Source of the DNA: Chamaecyparis obtusa
Taxonomy: Eukaryota > Streptophyta > Pinopsida > Cupressales > Cupressaceae
Length of the DNA stretch: 64,000 nt
Reading direction: 5' to 3'
Assembly (NCBI GenBank): GCA_027943335.1
Contig: BSBK01005650.1
Span: 564,001 to 628,000, forward strand
The notes under the pieces are model-generated. The model was not told where the DNA came from. It ran no database searches and saw only the letters and a list, made by a program, of their open reading frames with translations. Position 1 is the stretch's first letter. Each line of letters starts with the position of its first letter. Below, piece after piece: positions 47,566 through 59,603 of the stretch. A program made the position numbers and the translations under genes.

Positions 47566-49075
47566 TTATTGCAGGAAGTGATCTATTGTCTGTGGTTGAT
47601 GGTATAGAAAAAGTCTTTGACCATTTACCAATAATTTGAAATGGATAGAATCAATGGTGGATAATTGGACTTCTCTATTTTGTAACACATGATCAATCTC
47701 ATAGGGTCCTAGCCACCGCGTTTGTAACTTGCCAAGTATTTCTTGGAAATGTGAATCAAACAACAATGCCCAATCACCTACTAAAAAGTGTTTGTTCTTG
47801 ATGTGTAAATCATGTTACTTCTCTCTCTATTTTTGCACTATCTATGTTCTTTCTACGACATATTTCCTCATCTCATCCAAAGATTTGAGGTGACGAAGGT
47901 GGTCTCACTATGCTAAAGGAAGATCGATGTTGAGGTTTAGGGCAATTCACAATGTTTTATGTTCAAATTCAATGGGAAAATTGCTATTTTTCCATAGAGA
48001 ATTTCAAAAGGATTGAATCTTGTTGTTGTCTTCCATATTGTTATGTAATCCCAGACTACTTCTAGAAGGAGGCTGCTCCAATCTCAGTGATGTAGTTGCA
48101 CTATTTTGGTAAAAATAGCTTCAATTTCTCTATTTGTAACTTTGACCTAATCATTTTCTTAAGGATGGTAGGGATTGGAATTTATGTGCCTAATATTGTA
48201 CTCGTTCATGAGTTTTGTGATCAAGTTTGATGTGAATTGTGCCCCTTGATCTGTAACTAGCTCTCTTGGCACACCATAGCGGGTAAATATTTCTTCATAT
48301 AAGAATTCAGACACTTTTTTGTCACATGCATGCTTCATTGCTTTGACTTCAACCCATTTGGTGACATAATCAGTGCAAAGTAGAATGGAAATTTTCCATT
48401 AGATGGTGGGTCAATAGGACCAATAAAATCTATGCCCCATTTATCAAATGGTGTGACCACCACTTGTGGAAATAGAGGCATTTCATATGACTTTGTAGGG
48501 TGACCCATCCACTGACATCTATCACATTTCCTTGTGTAATTGGCTGCATCCTTATGAAGTGTAGGCTAGTAATAACTAGTTGTCATGATTTTTATAGCTG
48601 TCCTTTTAGCTGTAAAGTGTCCTCCACAAGTATCATCATGACAAGCATGAAGGATGTCATAAGTCCCATCCTCATGTACACATCTTTGCATGACTTGGTC
48701 TGGACCAATATAAAACAATGTAATATCAATCTAGGAAAATTGAAAAGTTTTCTCAACTAGCAGTTTTCATTCCTTGGGAGAAAAATGAGTAGGCATCTTA
48801 TCAGTTGCAAGATAGTTAGCTATATTAGCATACCATCAAATTTTAACAACAATATGAAACAAATTCTCATCAAGGAATGCATCATCAACCACAAAAGTGT
48901 CAGTATTATCATTTTGGAGCCTTGATAAATAATCAGCTACAACATTTTCTCTACATGGCTTGTCAATTATAGTGATATTAAATTCTTGTAGCAACAAAGC
49001 CATCTTGCAAACCTTCCTATGATGGCATGTTTCTTCATAAGATATTTTATGGTTGCATGGTCAATATGAACTGTT
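47566..49075 (-). pseudogene. Ty3/gypsy RNase H - integrase remnant
   Basis: Read on the minus strand from 49075 down, the order is the RNase H end (KMALLLQEFNITI, CRENVVADYLSRL), an integrase H2C2 region (ILHACHDDTCGGHFTAKRT, YTRKCDRCQWMGHP), the integrase core start (FDKWGIDFIGPI), and a C-terminal piece near the end (GKLQTRWLGPYEIDHVLQN, LLVNGQRLFLYH). That order is the one used by Ty3/gypsy pol. Many stops and frameshifts are present and the reverse transcriptase is missing. It cannot make a working integrase. Confidence 0.75.
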
Positions 49076-50877
49076 ATACACTAAGTTTTGCACCCTTTTC
49101 AAGCTCTCTTGGTCTTGATAACCTAGTATAACATGGGAATCATCTCCAAGTTGTGGGACCTATGCTAACTGAGATGAGACCTCCAAATTCTAGGCTGGTT
49201 CCTCTTGGATAATCACCTGAATTTGCTTCTTAATAGGAAAGTAAACTCTTGAAGGGAAAGGGATAGAAGGAATGTTGAAGGGAAATAACTGAAAGCAAAC
49301 TACCTACTAGGTGATACACCGAAATGAAATAAACACAATATATTGACCAAATTAGCATGAAAGCTCTAAGATCTAATAGAACATGATCCTTCTAAATAGG
49401 CTTACATAAGTGTTTCACAGAGAGGTTTGAACAAAAGACATAGACTATGACCTGAAAGCAAACATTCTCTTCAACAAAAGGGCATAGGAATGAGACAAGA
49501 TAGCTAGGGGATGAACAAAAATCCTCAAAACTATCTAAATTAGATTAAACACAATAGAACACAAATAAGATGAAAGAAAGAAGGGCTCTAGAACTCCAAG
49601 ATTTCTCTAACAAGGCCAGTATATCATATTCAATAAGAGAAATACAGAAAAGGGAAAGACTTGAGGGCAGAAGAGATGCCACAGAAAGCCTCTATTAAAT
49701 TTGGTAGATCAATGAAAGATTACAGACTGTAGAAGCTAGAGGGTAGAAAGAATGCCACGAATAACTCCTAAGAAAGGAAAACTCTCTTTTTGCAATCGTA
49801 AAATTTGAGCTCTAAAAGCTCCAAAAAACTAATATATACCTCTCCCTTTTGCATGTAGGCCAGTAAAAATCTGATTAGGGTTACATAGATTTTCATAGAA
49901 TAATAGAAACCCTAACTCTATCACTTCTGATCATAAATGCCTCTTTAAAATATCATAGCCGATCATATATATGTTTGCATGTCTTTCCAATCATCATAAT
50001 TGTCTACAGACAAGCCACCTTGATTCATCTACTTTGCTACAAGTTGAAAACATCACGCCACCACCATGACTTTATCTCTATAAGTTGGGTTCACCATGAA
50101 TGCTCAAATCTGATCTTCGTAGATATTTTCTGCCTACAACTATCCTGGGCAAATCAATTCTGAGCTACCCCCTTGTCGTTCACAGTTCACAACAACAAAT
50201 CAACATAGAACCTTGTAGAAAGATTCAAAATCAGGCTCCAACGGCCACCCAGTTCTATTTTAAAACATGGCCATCAATCAATTTCCTCCCTAGCAAATCG
50301 GGCGGTCCTCAAAATCCGCTATGATAGTCAACAAGCCAACATGACATATCACAATCTCTCAGCCAATGAGAAATGTGCATGTTGGCACAACCTGGCAATT
50401 GGACCTACTTGTCAGAAGTGCTGCATTGTAAGGAAGATCGATGGTCATCGCATAATCGCAAGGAACATGATTAAGCTTTACGAACATGTGACAACCGTCT
50501 GATTAAAAGGAGATAAACCTTCTTAATCAAACATCGAAACATTAGAAAAATTAACCATTTATGACCTTTAGAAACTAGGCCCACCATGGTAGATGACAAC
50601 TGGTCGTAGGTGCGCGGATGGGAAATGCTGACGTCGACGAAGAGCTGCGTAGATGCGAAGAAGTAGAAAACTTCTTGGGTTTTATAATTAGACAATTTTT
50701 TAAAACCCTGTGACACAAAACAAGCTATTTCCTATGGATCTTAAACAACCATAACTCCTTGGTGGTAACATTTTAGAACATGCACCTTTAACCAAACCCA
50801 CCAGTACATTTGACCTTAAATTTTGACTAAACAATTTGACCATCAAATAAAAATATTTAGTTTGGTCGCATTATAGA
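49076..50877. other. Spacer, no gene recognised
   Basis: Short ORFs (60-80 codons) on both strands have no recognisable content. AAGG/GAAAG-rich DNA lies at 49240-49800 on the plus strand, possibly a noncoding part of a retrotransposon. Confidence 0.4.
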
Positions 50878-51000
50878 ACGAAAACTTTTTTTTTTTTTAA
50901 TACATGCCCGTGTTGGTTGAAATTTTCACTAACATTGAGTGGGTCAAAATTTTGACCAACACGGGCATAACTTAAAGTAAAAAAAAAGGTTTGAAACTTC
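50878..51000. repeat. Foldback element with 14-bp perfect core
   Basis: ATGCCCGTGTTGGT (50905-50918) pairs with ACCAACACGGGCAT (50960-50973). Pairing continues inward (GAAATTTT / AAAATTTT) and outward into a T-run (50887-50900) facing an A-run (50982-50991). No target duplication is clear. Confidence 0.65.
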
Positions 51001-53917
51001 ATTTCAACACTTCATATTTTTAGTGCGCGCGAAGGAGGTAGAAGCTAGAATAGGGTAGAAGTGAAGGAGGTATGTGTTGAATGCGTATGTTTCCAATTTC
51101 TATCGTTGGGCATTATAATTTTGAATGGTTTGTGTGCATTGTCCATGACTTCATGCAATATGTTGTAATGTTGCAATACATGTGCCGCATGTTGGTTATG
51201 GGCTCCCAATGGTTCCAACTGGTTTTGGGCCGGATTGGGAGATCATCTTCTTTTTATCATAAGTTGTTAGTGCAAATAAGTAATAGACTATTTACCACTA
51301 CAAATCCGTTGTTTGATGCAACCACGACATAACATTTTGTGAAATTTGTTTATTGTTTGCACAAATGACTGTAAAAGGGATACACAGTTTTTATGTTGTA
51401 TTAAACTCATTGGGTGGTTTTTAGTATTGAAACATATTCCAATGCATTCATGGTATTAGGGATCAATGATTGAAATTGCTATGAATTGACACAGTCACCG
51501 TGAAGGAAATTTTTTTTGTGAACTGTTAACTAGTTTCAGTTTGTCACATTGTATCTAATACTCTAGACTACACGACACTCTACAGACCGAACCCAACTCA
51601 CTGTGTCGACTCTGCTACGAGGTCGTGGCCCTAACTTGTGACTTCACCATGGAATGCCAATGTCGTAGGATGAGAAACAAGTTAGGGTAGTTTTTGTTCC
51701 TAAATTTCATATTCAGAGCCATGAGAAGTGTTAAAACTTGCTTCAATGGTCGATGCCCTAACTAGGTGCATATCAAATGTTTAACCTGTGGAATGTCACA
51801 GTAGAGTAATATTCGATGGTTTGAAACTAAATACCTAGATCTGATTGGAGAGTCTCAGGCACATTGAAATTTCTTAGTAACTGTGACCATCTTGAGTACC
51901 CAACGTTGTCCATTCCATACTGGCCTGGTCTAACCTGATCACTTGGATTAAGGGACTATGTGACAGTCGACATTGCAGGATTAAAGTGGTAACAATTGTT
52001 AGGAGAGCCAGTGTACATATTTGAAGATCATAGACCCTTCCTTGAACCAAGTCTAAATAACCAAGTGAATGAATGAAACACTGTTGCAGGTCGATAAGTC
52101 GATAAGTTCTTTTCCTTTGGCCTTTAATATTTAACTATTTATGAGCTCTACTATTCAGTCATGCTTCAAAAGGAACTATCACCGTGCATTGGCACTTGGT
52201 GACTATCTTCTTATAGAATGAGAATACCTTGTTTCTTCACTATATCCACTTTCCCTTCTATGTACAAAGAGGTAAGTGTGTATAGATGTTAAGATATCTT
52301 TTGTCAATGTTGTTGTCTCTTGAAACTACCTATCTACTTTTTATTTAGGTTTGACATTATGGAATGCACTACTATAGTCCTTTTCCACTTAATAATGATG
52401 GCATTAATGAGTATCATTCATGAAGTTTCTTCTTCAATCCCTTAATGAAGGCTGCAACATTTAACATTTTCCATAATCCCAACTTTCTTTCTTGCATGCC
52501 TTACAATACTGTACCCTACCCCATGGACTGCTATCACTTGAATACCTTTATCTTGCTCTTGTGACTATTTTATGAGTGCAATACTGCCATGACTACTCCA
52601 CTATAGTGATATGTGACATTTCTATTCACTGTCATTATTGCAATTCTCTACAAGGTATTTTATGACCCAAAGCTATCATATTTGTTGAAAAGACTGTCAT
52701 ATCTAATATGTCATACTGCTTCTCTTAATGTTGCCCTTCTTTAGATTACTATCAGCAACTACTCCATTATGTATTTTTCTTTTAATATTTTTTTAAAATC
52801 ATCATATTTCATGAGATGAGTTCATTGTATGACTGCTAATATTGATTATTATGTTTACTTACTGTCGTGAATAGTGGATTAAATTTTCAATGCACCATGA
52901 CATATTTCATCATGTAACTACATTTTAGGTTTATAAAAGGTGGTAGACTTATCGAACTGAGAAAGAATAGAACTCAATAAACTCTATGTTTAAAGACTTG
53001 GAATACCCTGTTGATTGGTCTGTTCCAAAGGTTGTGTTGACTATACCGAGTGTGAGTAAATCTGTTAGTATATGATTGATTGGTGAGACCCAAACCAAGA
53101 AATAACAACAAGGTTGCAGCTCTTGTTAGGATCCATGATAGTGAATGGACCTCTTCTAAATATTTTTGTGTTGAAAGTGTTTCTACCAAACATGGAAACC
53201 TAGGTGAACGTAGAGATAATGCTTGAAAATCAAAGAGGATTGTAGGAAAACATGAAAGGCATGATGAAATCAGGAACCCAGTTTCTATTGCATACTTGTC
53301 ATCAGTACTGAGTGATGGAGAAAAATACTTATTACTTATTACTTATTACATCTAGGTGAAGCTCACATGGGCGAAGCATCAAGACTTCAACTATCCCAGT
53401 ATTTCTCCTACTCAAGCGCACTTAACCATGGAGCTTCTACCAATGTTCAGTCCAATTAGCTTGCTACCCCATTTACAAAACCTTCAACAAGTGTCGTGCC
53501 TTGTTACCATGTTAATGTCATTAAAAAAATACAAAAAATTAAGGCCTATGAGAGTTTATGATAATGTTCTATTTGAAATAGGGTGCTCAAGTTAACAATG
53601 AAATAAAAAAATCCATGCTTGTATTCATATGATTAGGAGAGGTTTCTTTGTGTTTTCATTACTTAAGAGTAGCCTATATATGGAGGTAAGCAGTCCTAAA
53701 ATGTTATTCAGTTTCCCTAGTTATTTACCTGATTTTATTTATTTAAATCTACTCTTTACAACTATTTTGCTATCTACACACCCTCTATTGCTATTGTAAT
53801 GGCAAAGCATCAAAACCGTCCATTTCTAAACTTTGATTTGGTATGATAAATGTCCCTTTGCATTGAGAAAATTATAGTTGAGAAAATGGTTGTTCAGTAA
53901 CGATTTGTATTTGTAGG
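51001..53917. other. Region upstream of the CACTA transposase, no confirmed gene
   Basis: No recognisable protein is present. A short ORF at 53356-53595 lies in a segment with exon-like composition, but I cannot place it. CACTACAAATCC at about 51295 resembles a CACTA terminus, but no matching inverted end was found downstream. This may include the element's 5' noncoding end. Confidence 0.35.
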
Positions 53918-54389
53918 TTGCAAACAAATCATCCTTCTTCCACCAACGAGTCATTCCATTCAAGAAAGACCATGTTTGACGATATCAACGCACAAAAAAT
54001 AGGGAGACAATTGATAGACTGTGGTCTAACTTAAAAAGAAAAGGTGATGGAAAATGTTATTGTCCTTGCAAAATTTGTAAGGGCTTAAAGACTCAAAGAT
54101 ATCTAATCAAAACAACTGAGGAACATTGTAGGCAACATGGTCACATTGAAGGGGGAAATGAATTTCGTCCATTGGTATGTATTTTAATAATTTATAAAAT
54201 ACATAAGACATGATTTGATAAAGACATCAGGGTCATGGTTAATATAAGGTCATCATTTTCATATAGGTCAACCTCCCTGAGTTTCATGTTATGGACCATG
54301 ACAATCCGGAGAAGGTGGATTTCCAAATGAGGGAACATGGAGGTGTGAATATAGAAGTAGAAGGTAATGATACCATGGAAGAAGACCAC

Positions 54390-54465
54390 GATGATGAAGA
54401 AGATCACGATGATCAAGATGATCACGATGATCAAGATGATGATGATGATGATGATGATGTTGTTG
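54390..54465 (+). repeat. (GAT)n-type repeat encoding an Asp/His run
   Basis: Inside the second transposase exon, GAT-rich units encode HDDQDDHDDQ and DDDDDDD. The reverse strand gives a spurious hydrophobic ORF. Confidence 0.85.
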
Positions 54466-57400
54466 ATGCAGACCTTGATGTACCTATACTTGAGAAGGCA
54501 CACGAGCCCCTATATGAAGACTCTGAAACAACTCTTCTTGCTGCTGTATTGTTGTTGGTGAAATTGAAGGTTATGAATGGTTTATCCAATGTAGCAATGA
54601 CACGTATGTTAAGGTATGTCATCTTTTTTCATTATTTTAGTCGTAATTCCCTTACAATTAACATTGGGTGAATCGTGTAGAAATTAATATTCTTTAAATT
54701 AACAAATTATATTTTTGGTCGTAGGTTGATAGGTGAGTGTTTGTTACCACCATCAAACATTCTACCTCACTTGTACTGAGAATTATCTACCATTATGAAA
54801 GATATTGGAATGGAGTATCAAATAATACATGCATGTCTGAACAATCATATTTTATATCATAAACAACATGAATTTGCAACAGAATGCCCTATTTGTCATA
54901 TTAGTAGATATCAATTAGATCGAATAACAAAAAAGGTGCCTTGCAAGGTCCTTCGGCATATTCCCATTATTCCACGTCTGCAATGATTATTCAGGTGCAA
55001 TAGCTTGGCACAATTTATGGATTACCATGCATGCAATAGAAGTCAAGATGACATTATGTGAATGCCTGCAGATGGTTTGGCATTTAAGGAAATAGAGGAA
55101 AAATGGCCACACTTTAAAGAAGAACCTCGTAATCTCAAGCTTTCATTGGCAGTGGACGGTGTCAATCCGTTTGGAGAGATGAGATCTACTTACTCAGTGT
55201 GGCCTATTTTTGTTATCAACAATAACATTCCTCCTTGGTTGTCCATAAAGAGGGAGCACATAATGTTGGCACTGATTGTTCCAGGTATTTTTTTATTTAA
55301 TGGTCATCTAAATTAATTTATTATTAATAATCCATCAAAAAGGTCATAATAATTATGTAATGTTTTTGTTCATTCAACTAGGTAAGTACCAAGTTAAAGA
55401 TATCAATGTATATATTGAGCCCCTTATCGATGAGTTGATGGTGTTATGGAATGGGGTCACTATGTATGACATCTCTAGATCAATAGGACAAAGACAATTT
55501 CAATTCCATGCAATGCTTGTATGGACAATACATGATGCCCCTGGGCTAACACATTTTTGTGGTATGTTCTCTTCTTAACACCTCTTTTTTGGTATGTTAT
55601 AGTGCTAACACAAAGTTAACACATTTAATCCAATTATACACGATCTTGTAGGTCTTCAGACAAAGGGAAAATTTGCATGTCCAGTTTGTGGTCCAAAGGT
55701 GAAATCTCATCATTCAAAAAGTTTAAGAAAGTAGGTGTTCGATGAGAATAGACACTTTCTCCACATAAATCATAAGTACCGAATTACCAAAAAACATATT
55801 TTCAATGGAGAAGAAGAGACTACATCAAAGCCACGGAGAATGACACCTCGCCTATGGAAGTCGGCATACAATAAAATAAATCATTGAGGTAATGTCAGTC
55901 CATCTGATGGTTTTCATTTCAAATTTATATTTTGATATTATGTTTTGTTTACTAATGATGTAATTGATGCTCGTGAAGGTTGTCAATGCATCAATGACCA
56001 ACTTCCAAAAGGACTAAAAAGTTATCCTATGCAATTTACTAGGTTGCCGTACTATGAGCAACTTCCAATCATGCGTTTGTTTGATCCTATGCATATTGGA
56101 AAGAATGTAACAGAGACATTATGGAAAATCTTGGATGGAAGGCATGACAAAGACCAAATTGTCAAAATTTGTAGTGACATTGAAGAATCCAACCATGCAA
56201 TGAAAAATGTCATTCGATCAAATAATAATGGAGACCAAATTGATACAAGTGCCCTTAGTTGGTTATTGTCGGAGCAGCAGAGCAATGCTATAAAAAAAGT
56301 AATAAAAAAAATACGATTTCCCATAGGATTTGCTACGAACATAAATGATCTCATATCAAAGAAAAGTGAATTTGGGCTAGGGATGAAAACACACGATTGA
56401 CATATATTTATTAAGGTAATTTATGTTATTTTGTATTCACTATATATTTGTATACTGCATGTAGTTTTCATTGCATTCTTTTATAAAATATTGACAAGAT
56501 CATTTTACAAATATTGCAGTATGTTCTACCTCTATCTCTCCCACACCACTTCGCCAACAGTGTCAAACAAGTTATATATGATCTTGGAAAATACATGAGG
56601 TGGTTGTCATCTAAAGAAATCAATAAAGATGATATAAAATATTGGAAGAGAAAAATTCCTCTTCTTATGTGTGAAATGAAAAAGTGTCTACCTTCAACTT
56701 TTTTCAATGCACAAGAACACTACTTCATACATCAAGTTGAGGAGATTGAATTGTGTGGACCTGTACCAACTAGGTCAATGTGGATGGTTGAGAGACACTT
56801 GAAATTTTTGAAAGGCTTGGTTCGACAAAGAGCACATCCTGAGGGTTCTATGGTGGAGGGATATATGGTATACCAAACCATGGTGTACATTAGTGAATAT
56901 CTTCCTAAGTTTGTAGCAAAGATCCATGTAGATCGTATTTGGGATCCCAACTCCATTAAAAAATTCAAAGGGGAGTACTTGATGGGCAAAGGTAGATTGA
57001 GGAAAGTGAGAGGTAAATCTAAGATGTTATTGTAGTTAATTAATTCTTATAAATCTTCAATATAAGTTATTTATAATTGATGTATTTTTTTTGATACAGT
57101 TGGTCGAGAGTGGGATGTAATACATTTGTATATTGTGAACAATCTTGATTGGATGATGGTATGGATTGAACGATGTCAACAAAATGGTTGCTCGTTAACA
57201 TAGGAAGGTGTTGTTTCATTGGTTAGAGAAGCTCATCGTAATGGAGATTCCAATGTTACACCAATGGTAATTGATCTAGCACATGGTTTAAGAGGTGGAG
57301 AGGTACGTACAAATTTATTAATGATCATGACTCATATGTTTTGTATCAACTCACGATGCAAATAATTTACACACGCTTGAAAAATTGCAGGTCAAGCACC

Positions 57401-57842
57401 ACAAAACTATGTACTATCATGGCCACAAATTTCACATAAAAAAGTTGGACGACACAGAAAACTTGTGATTCTGGGATAACTATAGTTTTTGAGGTCACCA
57501 ATATATCATCTAGAAATGACATACATCCTCAACAATCTCAAAATCAATACTATGACATCTTGGATGATATAATTGAGTGCGACTTTAACTCCTTCAAAGT
57601 AGTTATATTCGTCGTCAAATGGTACAAGCTACGACTGAATCAAAATGATCCAGATAGAATTGTTATTCAACATGATAATGGATTTACAATGATTAATACA
57701 AGGTCGTTTGAGCCAGTTGGAGATGAGCCCTATGTTCTTCCAAGCCAATGTGAGCAAGTGTTTTACTCAGAGGTTCCACATAAACATAGCTGGTCATTTG
57801 TTGTTAGACATGATCCAAGAGGAAGGCCGATAAAGTATAATG

Positions 57843-57994
57843 TTATGGAAGAAGAAGATATTGAAGATGATGAAGAAGCAGATGATGAAGATCAAGATGA
57901 TGATGATGATGATGATGATGGTGATGGTGATCATGGCGATGATGATGATGGTGATGGTGATGGCGATGATGGTGATGATGATGGTGATGATGGC

Positions 57995-58033
<39 letters not shown>

Positions 58034-58040
58034 GAAGATG
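57843..58040 (+). repeat. (GAT/GGT)n repeat encoding a poly-acidic C-terminal tail
   Basis: About 200 bases of GATGAT/GATGGT units encode a tail of about 65 residues, nearly all Asp with some Gly and Glu, at the end of the DUF4216 frame. All long reverse-strand frames here (poly-His, poly-Ile, poly-Met) are shadows. Confidence 0.9.
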
Positions 58041-58048
58041 ATCAATGA

Positions 58049-58725
58049 CATAATTGAAATGATCAATGAAATGATTGACATGATTTATTGCTTTCAATTG
58101 TTATGATTACATATTTATTGTGCTCAATTCTAATGATTACAACATATGTGATGTATAATTACCAATGTTTTGCTTACGATGCTCAATTAATTGTTGTTGA
58201 TACATGTATATATTGTGTTTGATTATCACCCTTTTTGCAAATAGGAAATTGACTACAGACATCGTCACCCCTTCTGTTGATGATCTTGCATTCCATATAT
58301 AAGGTAAATTTGTTCATGTTTACGATGTTGCATATTGTTCATGTTGTCTTCTAAGTTATTTGTAGCATACGTATCATATAATTTTTAGCTAACTTAAGAT
58401 AAATGATTAACATATGTAGGAAATTTAACCCCTTTGGCGTGGATTGTGCACAGTGACATAGATCAGTAGGTATAAGTCAATAAATAGACATAATTTTCTT
58501 ATATTCTTCTTGTTTATCACTGAGCACGTATGTTATAAATAGACATATTATATAATTATATAATGTATATATAGACAGAATAATTGTATAGAAATATAAT
58601 TACATAATCACTTTCAACTTTGTACATTTTATATCTCTCACATATAGACAAAGAAGAACCGTACATATGGGTCACGACTTGATTATTCTATATATATTAT
58701 TTAAATATTATCAAAATTCTATTTG
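58049..58725 (+). other. Region between transposase and SET ORF
   Basis: No long frame is present. Short segments with splice-like borders (near 58247-58301, 58421-58467 and 58648-58690) could be 5' exons of the SET gene, but the evidence is weak. Confidence 0.35.
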
Positions 58726-59508
58726 AAGCGGGGATGTGACAATATCTCATTTGATGGATTGCAGGACCCACCAAATAGGTACTTGTCAGATCTATCTACA
58801 TCGAATGAGGGAAATGAGGGAATGCTAGATGAAAGTTCTACATTTAGTACGACTAAAATAGGGAGATCAACTAGAGGTCAAAAGATTAGAAAAAAATTTA
58901 ATAAACACATGCAATTTTTCCTTGCTAATGGGGGGTCATGTTCTTATGATGATGAGACCAAAGGTGACATCAAGGTGCCCTTTCAGTACACACACATTGA
59001 GAAAGAATGGGTACCCTATGAGCTACCTCCAATTAACACTAATTTTTGTGTTAATGAGAGGATATATCACATTGCTCCATCCTCATTACATGGTTTGGGC
59101 CTATTTTCCATGGATGGGATAAAGGTATGTTACAACAAAGTTGTTGAATTGTTCAAGTATGTCGGTCCGTGTTACAATTACAATGATTGGATGCAGATTG
59201 TTCAATATAAAAAAAGTATGCGTAGGTATGCACTATCAGCTAATTATATACAATGGAAAGGAAATGATCAAAGTAAAAGATTTGCAATGTACATTGATGG
59301 GAGACCAAAAGCAACATGTAATATTGTGGATTTTATAAATAGTATGTGACCTTCCTCAACTAATAAGAAACCCAATTACATATTTGAGGCATGTGAGGGG
59401 AATCAAGTTTTTGTATGTGTGATAAAATCAATAAGTGCAGGGGAAGAACTGCTAATAGATTACCATTTAAATCGCATAGATACAAACAAAGTTACTATCA
59501 TGAGGGTG
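58726..59508 (+). pseudogene. SET-domain ORF inside the CACTA element
   Basis: SET domains transfer methyl groups to lysines, usually on histones. The frame starts after a possible acceptor TTTGAAG|CGG (58726). It encodes a Ser/Thr-rich N-terminus, then the SET start SSLHGLGLFSMDGIK (about 59078-59122), a middle part (VELFKYVGPCYNYNDWM, RRYALSANYIQWKG), YIDGRPKATCNIVDFINSM, and after one in-frame TGA (59347-59349) PNYIFEACEGNQVFVCVIKS and ISAGEELLIDYHLNRID. The N-x4-FIN and GEELLIDY motifs fit the cofactor-binding and catalytic parts. There is no pre-SET or post-SET Cys cluster. A donor GTAAGT at 59509 ends the exon. It lies in the same orientation between the transposase and TNPA-like exons. 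Confidence 0.75.
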
Positions 59509-59603
59509 GTAAGTACTATATACCATTTTATTAATAAGTTTTTTTTTGCTAAGTCTATTGCTTTTAGTTCGCTGAAGTTTTTATATTTAATCTTTGTCAC
59601 AAG

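Larger units (their letters stand above)
53918..58048 (+). pseudogene. CACTA (En/Spm) TNP2-type transposase, multi-exon, broken
   Basis: The transposase cuts and moves CACTA elements in the nucleus. Probable exons with GT-AG borders are 53918-54174, 54267-54613, 54725-55284, 55382-55561, 55652-55888, 55979-56415, 56520-57012, 57100-57302 and 57391-58048. In order I see the N-terminal Transpos_assoc-like CPCKICKG...HC-x3-H, an Asp-rich insert, the Transposase_21 region (MPADGLAFKEIEEKWPHF, LSLAVDGVNPFGEM, IPPWLSIKREHIMLALIVPG), the DUF4218 region (LPLSLPHHFANSVKQ, RQRAHPEGSMVEGYM), and a DUF4216 region (DIIECDFNSFKVVIF, PYVLPSQCEQVFY). This is the usual TNP2 order. Stops in exons 3, 5, 6 and 9 show the copy is dead unless misassembled. 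Confidence 0.85.

Noticed and set aside
51295..51306. CACTACAAATCC as the 5' terminus of the CACTA element
   Set aside because: No complementary terminus or 3-bp duplication was found on the 3' side, and short CACTA words occur by chance.
57794..58106. Several long overlapping frames (poly-Ile, poly-Met, poly-His)
   Set aside because: All are out-of-frame readings of the GAT repeat that encodes the Asp tail of the transposase.
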